From: Bradyrhizobium sp. KBS0727
GTDB lineage: Bacteria; Pseudomonadota; Alphaproteobacteria; Rhizobiales; Xanthobacteraceae
Length of the DNA: 64,000 nucleotides
Direction: 5' to 3'
Assembly: GCF_005937885.2 (NCBI RefSeq)
Contig: NZ_CP042176.1
Location: 987,501 to 1,051,500 of the forward strand
The notes below the pieces were generated by a model. The model was not told the DNA's origin. It ran no database searches and saw only the letters and a program-made list of their open reading frames with translations. Shown here one piece after another: positions 59,245 to 64,000 of this stretch. How positions within the stretch are numbered: the stretch's first letter is position 1; the number at the start of each line of letters is the position of its first letter. Both the position numbers and the translations under genes were made by a program.

Positions 59245-60489
59245 ATGAAACGCAGAACGTTTCTCGGCGGAGCAGTAGCTGTCGCGGCGCTTGGCAAGGG
59301 TTCGATCGCCTCGGCGCAGCAGCCGCCGATCAAGATCGGCATGTCGATGGCCCAGACCGGTGGTTTGGCGGGCGGCGGCAAGGCCGCTCAACTCGGCATC
59401 GAGATCTGGCGCGACGACATCAACGCCAAGGGCGGATTGCTCGGTCGCAAGGTCGAACTCATCGTCTATGACGACAAGTCGAGCGCGTCGGAAACGCCTG
59501 CGATCTACGCCAAGCTGGTCGACGTCGACAAGGTCGATCTGCTGTTTGCACCCTACGCGACGGTGCCGACCGCACCGATCATGCCGTTCGTCAAGCAGCG
59601 CGGCCTGCTGCTGATGGGGAATTTTTCGTTCCAGGTGAACAGTAAGGTCGGCCACGACATGTGGTTCAACAATGCGCCGTGGGGGCCGGCCGATAGCTGG
59701 GCGTCCTCGTTCCTCGATATCGGCCAGAAGGCCGGCGGCAAGACCATGGCGTTGCTCTCGGCGGACCAGGAATTCGCCCAGAATCTCGCGCTCACTGCGC
59801 GCGACGTCGCCAAGCAGCGCAACATTCCCGTCGTCTTCGACCAGAACTATCCGCCGAACACGGTGGAATTCTCCTCCATCATCCGCGCGCTCAAGGCTGC
59901 CAAGCCCGACATTGTCTATGTCGCGTCCTATCCGCCGGATTCGGCCGGCATCCTGCGCGCCGTGAATGAGATCGGGATCGGCGACGACGTCAAGATTTTC
60001 GGCGGCGGCATGGTCGGCCTGCAATTCGCGGCCGTGATGGCCAACCTCGGATCGCTGCTCAACGGCGTCGTCAACTACAATACCTGGCTGCCCGAACAGA
60101 GCATGTATTTCGACGGCACCAAGACCTTCTTCGAGACCTACACCAAGCGCGCGGTGGAGGCCAAGGTCGATCCGCTCGGCTACTATCTGGCGCCGTTCGG
60201 CTATGCGCAGGGCCAGATGATCGAGGCGGCGGTCAACGCCACCAAGTCGCTCGACCAGAAGGCGCTGGCGAAATACCTGCGGGAGAACGAGCATAAGACC
60301 ATCGTCGGGCCGATCGCGTTTTCGGCGGATGGCGAGCGCAAGGAAACCGCAACCCTGCAGGCGCAGTTCCGGGGCGTCGTCGACAAGGACGTCGAACAGT
60401 TCCGAAAGTCCGGCAAGCAGGTGATCCTGTTCCCCGATAAACTGAAAACCGGAACGCTCGTCAGTCCCTTCGAGGCTGCTCGCAAATAG
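59245..60489 (+). CDS. ABC transporter substrate-binding protein (Liv/amide family)
   Basis: A 414-residue periplasmic receptor with a twin-arginine-like signal (MKRRTFLGGAVAVAALGK, cleavage near ASAQ). The mature sequence shows family features: IKIGMSMAQTGGLAGGGKAA, a hinge-region segment VELIVYDDKSSASETPAIY, and FEAARK at the end. The ligand may be an aromatic or other organic acid. The genes for two permeases and two ATPases follow. A REP-type repeat lies in the 132-bp gap before livH. By position after an intradiol dioxygenase it may supply that enzyme's pathway with substrate. Confidence 0.9.
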   Translation: MKRRTFLGGAVAVAALGKGSIASAQQPPIKIGMSMAQTGGLAGGGKAAQLGIEIWRDDINAKGGLLGRKVELIVYDDKSSASETPAIYAKLVDVDKVDLLFAPYATVPTAPIMPFVKQRGLLLMGNFSFQVNSKVGHDMWFNNAPWGPADSWASSFLDIGQKAGGKTMALLSADQEFAQNLALTARDVAKQRNIPVVFDQNYPPNTVEFSSIIRALKAAKPDIVYVASYPPDSAGILRAVNEIGIGDDVKIFGGGMVGLQFAAVMANLGSLLNGVVNYNTWLPEQSMYFDGTKTFFETYTKRAVEAKVDPLGYYLAPFGYAQGQMIEAAVNATKSLDQKALAKYLRENEHKTIVGPIAFSADGERKETATLQAQFRGVVDKDVEQFRKSGKQVILFPDKLKTGTLVSPFEAARK

Positions 60490-60521
60490 GTTCGCGGCTT
60501 TTCTGGCTCGGGAAAGGCCCA

Positions 60522-60606
60522 TAGCGTTTTCGAGCGTAGCGAAGAAAACGCGTTAAACGAAAGGCTGGAGCCCGGTTCCGACGCCATCAGAACCGACAGG
60601 GCTCCA
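60522..60606. repeat. Extragenic inverted repeat
   Basis: Contains AGCGTTTTCGAGCGTAGCGAAGAAAACGC (short hairpin) and GGAGCCCGGTTCCGACG... GGGCTCC (outer arms), same family as 52904 and 55070. It lies between the receptor gene and livH. Confidence 0.75.
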
Positions 60607-60621
60607 AGGGGGATATCCAAC

Positions 60622-61497
60622 GTGTTTTCAATGGACCTGCTGCTCGGTGCGGTGGTGCTGGGGGTACTGCTCGGCTGCTTCTATGCAGCCGTCAGCGTCG
60701 GGCTGTCGGTTTCGTTCGGGCTGCTCGACGTGCCCCATGTCGCGCATCCGGCGTTTCTGGTGCTGGCGTCCTATGGGGTATTCCTGCTCAACGACCGCTA
60801 TGACATCGATCCTCTGCTGGCAGGACTTCTGATCACGCCGCTGTTCTTCGTGTTCGGCCTGGTCGCCTATCGGATTTACTACGAAATCTTCGAGAGGCGC
60901 GGCAGCGATGCCGCCGTCCGCGGCATCGCGTTCTTCTTCGGCATCGCCTTCATCATCGAGGTGCTGATCATCCTGCAGTTCGGCGTCGACCAGCAGTCGG
61001 TCTCGGCGAGCTATATCGGCAAGGCCTGGCGGTTCGGTGAGTTCCGGATCCCGATCCGGCAACTGGTCGCGTTTGCTGTCGCGCTGGGGCTGACGGTCCT
61101 GCTGGCGGTGTATCTGTCGAAAACCTTCATGGGCCGGGCGATCCGCGCCGTGGCGCAGGACGAGGAGGCGCTGCGGCTGATGGGCGCCAACCCGGTCCGG
61201 ATCAAGCAATTCGCCTTCGGCATTGCCACGGCCGTGCTCGGCATGGCGGGCGCACTCCTGATCATCGTGGCGCCGGTCGAGCCGACGCTGGACCGCGCCT
61301 ATATCGGGCGCACGTTCTGCGTGGTCGTGATGGCTGGGCTCGGCAGCATGACCGGCACGCTGGTTGCCGCCATCATCCTCGGCGTTGCCGAAACCATCGT
61401 GCTCACGCTGTTCGGGGCCTCCTGGGCGCCGGCGATCTCGTTCGCGATGCTGCTCGCGGTGCTCGCCATTCGGCCGCAAGGTTTGCTCGGCAGATGA
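60622..61497 (+). CDS. livH: Branched-chain-type ABC permease (LivH family)
   Basis: A 291-residue permease with eight helices. GTG at 60622 with AGGGGG about 10 nt upstream is chosen over the ATG three codons later. The LivH-like features are GLLDVPHVAHPAFLVLASYG near the start, AQDEEALRLMGANPVR in the coupling loop and AIRPQGLLGR at the C-terminus. Its stop overlaps the next start as ATGA. It pairs with LivM. Confidence 0.93.
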   Translation: MFSMDLLLGAVVLGVLLGCFYAAVSVGLSVSFGLLDVPHVAHPAFLVLASYGVFLLNDRYDIDPLLAGLLITPLFFVFGLVAYRIYYEIFERRGSDAAVRGIAFFFGIAFIIEVLIILQFGVDQQSVSASYIGKAWRFGEFRIPIRQLVAFAVALGLTVLLAVYLSKTFMGRAIRAVAQDEEALRLMGANPVRIKQFAFGIATAVLGMAGALLIIVAPVEPTLDRAYIGRTFCVVVMAGLGSMTGTLVAAIILGVAETIVLTLFGASWAPAISFAMLLAVLAIRPQGLLGR

Positions 61498-62459
61498 CCA
61501 CACGACGCAACAGCATCGCCTTCTGGGCCGGCATCGCGGTCTTTCTCGTCGCCGTCATGGCGATGACGCAGATCGTCCGCAACGAATATCCGTTCTTTGC
61601 CGGCTATGTGATCCTGCAGTTTATCGTGCTCTCGGTCGCCTGGAGCATCCTCGGCGGCTATGCCGGTTACGTCAATTTCGGCACCAACGCCTTCTTCGGC
61701 GTCGGGGTCTACACCGCGGTGGCGTTGTTCAAGGTGTCCGGCGCGCCGCTCGTGGTGCAGATCGCCGCGGCCGCGGTCGTCGGCATGCTGCTCGGGCTTG
61801 CGGTCGGCCTGCTGACCTTGCGCATGCGGGGCATCTTCTTTTCGATCGCGACGATTGCGCTGGCGATCATCATCGAGACCACGGTCATGAACTGGCGGTT
61901 CGTCGGCGGCGCTGCCGGCATCCAGTTACAGCGGCCGCCGGTGATGGCGCCGTTCGACAGTTACGTGAAGATGCTGTTCTTCGTGCAGGGCGTGCTGGTG
62001 GTGATTGCGGTGGCGATCGCGCGCTATATCCAGAATTCCCGGATCGGCCGCGGCCTGCAGGCGCTGCGGGACGACGAACTCGCGGCGGAATGCACCGGTG
62101 TGCCGACGCTTAAACTCAAATTGGTCGCCTGCATGATCTCGGGCGCGCTGATCTCCGCGGCCGGCGCGCCGGCGGCGATGTATCTGCAATATGCCGACCC
62201 GTCGTCGGCCTTCAATCTCAGTTATTCGGTCTCGGTGCTGGCGATGGCGCTGATCGGCGGCACCGCGCACTGGATCGGCCCGGTGCTCGGGGCGATCCTG
62301 CTCGGCACCACGCAGCAGCTTCTGGCCGTCACCATCTCGTCCGAAGTCAACGTGCTGGTGCTCGGCATCATGCTGGTCGTGTTCGTGGTGGCGGCGCCCA
62401 AGGGCATTATCGGGCTGCTGCGGCCGCGCTACCGGTTGCGCGCGGGGGGCAGGACATGA
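61494..62459 (+). CDS. livM: Branched-chain-type ABC permease (LivM family)
   Basis: A 321-residue permease with nine or ten helices. Conserved parts are GGYAGYVNFGTNAFFGVGVYTA, LRDDELAAECTGVPTLKLK (coupling helix) and GTAHWIGPVLGAILLG. The start overlaps the livH stop (ATGA), the stop overlaps livG (ATGA). It transports the ligand of the receptor gene upstream. Confidence 0.93.
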   Translation: MTTRRNSIAFWAGIAVFLVAVMAMTQIVRNEYPFFAGYVILQFIVLSVAWSILGGYAGYVNFGTNAFFGVGVYTAVALFKVSGAPLVVQIAAAAVVGMLLGLAVGLLTLRMRGIFFSIATIALAIIIETTVMNWRFVGGAAGIQLQRPPVMAPFDSYVKMLFFVQGVLVVIAVAIARYIQNSRIGRGLQALRDDELAAECTGVPTLKLKLVACMISGALISAAGAPAAMYLQYADPSSAFNLSYSVSVLAMALIGGTAHWIGPVLGAILLGTTQQLLAVTISSEVNVLVLGIMLVVFVVAAPKGIIGLLRPRYRLRAGGRT

Positions 62460-63208
62460 CGCAAGGTATCCCGTCAGTCGACGCGCCTCTGCTGCGGATC
62501 GGCAGCCTGACCAAGACCTTCGGCGGCTTCACCGCGCTCGACAATATCAGCGTCGATATCAGGAAAGGTGAGCGCTTCGGCCTGATCGGACCGAACGGTT
62601 CCGGCAAGACCACGCTGATCAACTGCATTTCCGGCGCGTTGCGTCAAAATGCCGGCAGCGTGATGTTCTGCGGCGAGGACATCACCCAATTGCCGCCGCA
62701 CCTGCGCGCGCGCCGTGGCATCGCACGCTCTTTCCAGATTCCGCGGCCGTTCAAGAGCATGACGGTGCTGGAAAACCTCATGGTCGGCCTCGACTTCGCG
62801 TCAGCGCCCGGCGCTGCCGCCGCGGCCTTGCCGGAGGAAGAAGTCGCGATGTCGATCCTCGCGCGGATGGGGCTGGCGGCCAAGGCCGGCGCGCCGACCG
62901 ATACGCTGAGCCAGGTCGAATTGCGCAAGATGGAGCTTGCGCGCGCCATGGCGATGCGCCCGAAGCTTTTGATTTCCGACGAAGCCATGGCCGGGCTGTC
63001 CCATTCCGAAGTCGACGAGGTGCTGGACCTCCTGATCAGCCTCGGCGACGAGGACATCACCATCATCATGATCGAGCACATCATGCAGGCGGTGATGCGC
63101 TTTTCGAAGCGGATGATGTGCCTCGATGCCGGCAAGATCATCGCCCTCGGCGCGCCGGACGAGGTGATGGCGAACCAGCGGGTGCAGGAGGCCTATCTTG
63201 GCACTTAG
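62456..63208 (+). CDS. livG: Branched-chain-type ABC ATPase (LivG family)
   Basis: A 250-residue ATPase. Walker A GPNGSGKTT; signature-like LSQVELRKMELARAMA in place of LSGGQ; Walker B KLLISDEAMAGL; switch His IMIEHIM. The Walker B has Asp-Glu. The LivG subgroup often shows the diverged signature (LSQVELR). It starts within the end of livM and its stop overlaps the livF start by 11 bp. Confidence 0.93.
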   Translation: MTQGIPSVDAPLLRIGSLTKTFGGFTALDNISVDIRKGERFGLIGPNGSGKTTLINCISGALRQNAGSVMFCGEDITQLPPHLRARRGIARSFQIPRPFKSMTVLENLMVGLDFASAPGAAAAALPEEEVAMSILARMGLAAKAGAPTDTLSQVELRKMELARAMAMRPKLLISDEAMAGLSHSEVDEVLDLLISLGDEDITIIMIEHIMQAVMRFSKRMMCLDAGKIIALGAPDEVMANQRVQEAYLGT

Positions 63209-63935
63209 CCTCGCCATCGACGGCCTCCACGCCGGCTACGGCGCCGTCAAGGCGCTGCGCGGCGTCACGCTCGACGTCGAGGCCGGCGAGACCGTCGCGC
63301 TGCTCGGCACCAACGGCAACGGCAAGAGCACGTTGATGAAGTGCATCATGGGCCTGATCCGGCCGGAGCGCGGCGGCATATCGCTGACCATCGACGGCGT
63401 GGCGCATGACCTGACCAAACTCTCGACCGAACAGATCGTCGATCTCGGCGTGGCGCTGGTGCCGGAGGGGCGACGGCTGTTTCCCAAGCTGACGGTCACG
63501 GAAAACCTGATGCTCGGGGCCTTCCGCAAGGTCGCCCGCGGCACCATCGACCGGAACATCGCGCTGGCTTTCGAAACTTTTCCGGTATTGAAGGAGCGCG
63601 CCAACCAGCTTGCCGGCACCATGTCCGGCGGGCAGCAGCAGATGCTGGCGATCGCACGCGCGCTGATGTCGTCGCCGCGGCTCTTGCTGATCGACGAGCC
63701 GTCGGTCGGGCTGTCGCCGCTTCTGGTGTCGCAGACCATCGCCAAGATCGGCGAGCTCAAGGCGCGAGTCGGCCTGACGGTGCTGATGGCGGAGCAGAAT
63801 TTCAATCAGGCCATCCGGATTGCCGACCGCGGCTACATCATCGTCCATGGCGAGATCGCGGTCGCGGCCCGGTCGGTCGACGAGTTGAAGGCCAACGACA
63901 TCGTCAAGCGGCTCTATCTCGGCGGCGTCGCCTGA
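63198..63935 (+). CDS. livF: Branched-chain-type ABC ATPase (LivF family)
   Basis: A 245-residue ATPase. Walker A GTNGNGKST, signature MSGGQQQM, Walker B LLLIDEPSVG, switch GLTVLMAEQN. A TTG start at 63198 is chosen: AGGAGG lies 5 nt upstream and the first codons encode ALSLAIDGLHAGYG, the usual N-terminus. The overlap of 11 bp with livG implies coupled translation. It is the last complete gene of the window; 65 bp of non-coding sequence follow to the edge. Confidence 0.93.
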   Translation: MALSLAIDGLHAGYGAVKALRGVTLDVEAGETVALLGTNGNGKSTLMKCIMGLIRPERGGISLTIDGVAHDLTKLSTEQIVDLGVALVPEGRRLFPKLTVTENLMLGAFRKVARGTIDRNIALAFETFPVLKERANQLAGTMSGGQQQMLAIARALMSSPRLLLIDEPSVGLSPLLVSQTIAKIGELKARVGLTVLMAEQNFNQAIRIADRGYIIVHGEIAVAARSVDELKANDIVKRLYLGGVA

Positions 63936-64000
63936 CTGGTATGACCGCAGGATGAATTTGCTGGCGATGATTTGATCGTCTGCCGGTTTTACAGTCTCGC

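Overview
The window looks like chromosomal DNA of a Bradyrhizobium-type alphaproteobacterium (Nitrobacteraceae, Hyphomicrobiales). The basis is high G+C coding sequence, many orphan solute-binding and aromatic-catabolism-type genes, an Omp25-type porin, a Zur box of the alphaproteobacterial kind, and short extragenic palindromic repeats in many gaps. This is inference from style and gene content; no marker gene such as 16S rRNA is present.

Layout. 0-9.7 kb: the end of an unknown gene, an orphan TRAP solute-binding protein, a PRISE-like reductase, a GntR/FCD regulator with a 20-bp palindromic operator ahead of a PhyH dioxygenase and a SAF-domain dehydrogenase, a HAMP-adenylate cyclase, and two tandem alpha/beta hydrolases. 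9.8-19.2 kb: ogt, then a long minus-strand catabolic block (SDR, quinone oxidoreductase, two paralogous MBL hydrolases, FAH-family hydrolase, GST, enoyl-CoA hydratase), cvpA and a GMC oxidoreductase. 19.5-31.5 kb: an initiator tRNA gene followed by what reads as a decayed genomic island. The tRNA 3' end is repeated at 31.4 kb just before a strong terminator. Between the two copies lie a tRNA-Ser 3' scar, a histidine kinase fragment, an Omp25-type porin, two paralogous XRE regulators and a seven-gene operon (xre-hyfB-hyfC-hyfE-hyfF-hyfG-hyfI). The operon encodes a membrane complex related to group 4 hydrogenases whose large subunit has lost three of the four nickel-iron cysteines.

31.9-37 kb: a MASE1 hybrid kinase with a convergent NarL-type regulator, and an OpgC protein whose C-terminus looks borrowed from an ABC solute-binding protein. 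37-50 kb: rubredoxin/zinc-ribbon MBL protein, HtpG, penicillin-acylase-type hydrolase, DUF3095, DUF2147, MATE exporter, GNAT acetyltransferase, Fe/Mn superoxide dismutase, CrcB fluoride channel, a permease split into two coupled half-genes, and an MNT/HepT toxin-antitoxin pair. 50-55 kb: a zinc-acquisition block under a Zur box (small His-rich membrane protein, ZnuC, ZnuB, ZnuA, then a His-rich CobW-type GTPase coupled to a WD40 protein). 55-57.6 kb: mgtC, whose stop codon abuts an IS5-type element that encloses an isoprenylcysteine methyltransferase-like passenger gene. 57.6-64 kb: an intradiol ring-cleavage dioxygenase followed by a complete Liv-type ABC importer, probably for an aromatic or other organic acid.

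Most likely of interest: the cysteine-less Hyf/Ehr complex on a tRNA-fMet-bounded island, the Zur-box microprotein, the IS with a passenger gene, the split permease and the OpgC fusion. No CRISPR array, rRNA or intact integrase was seen.
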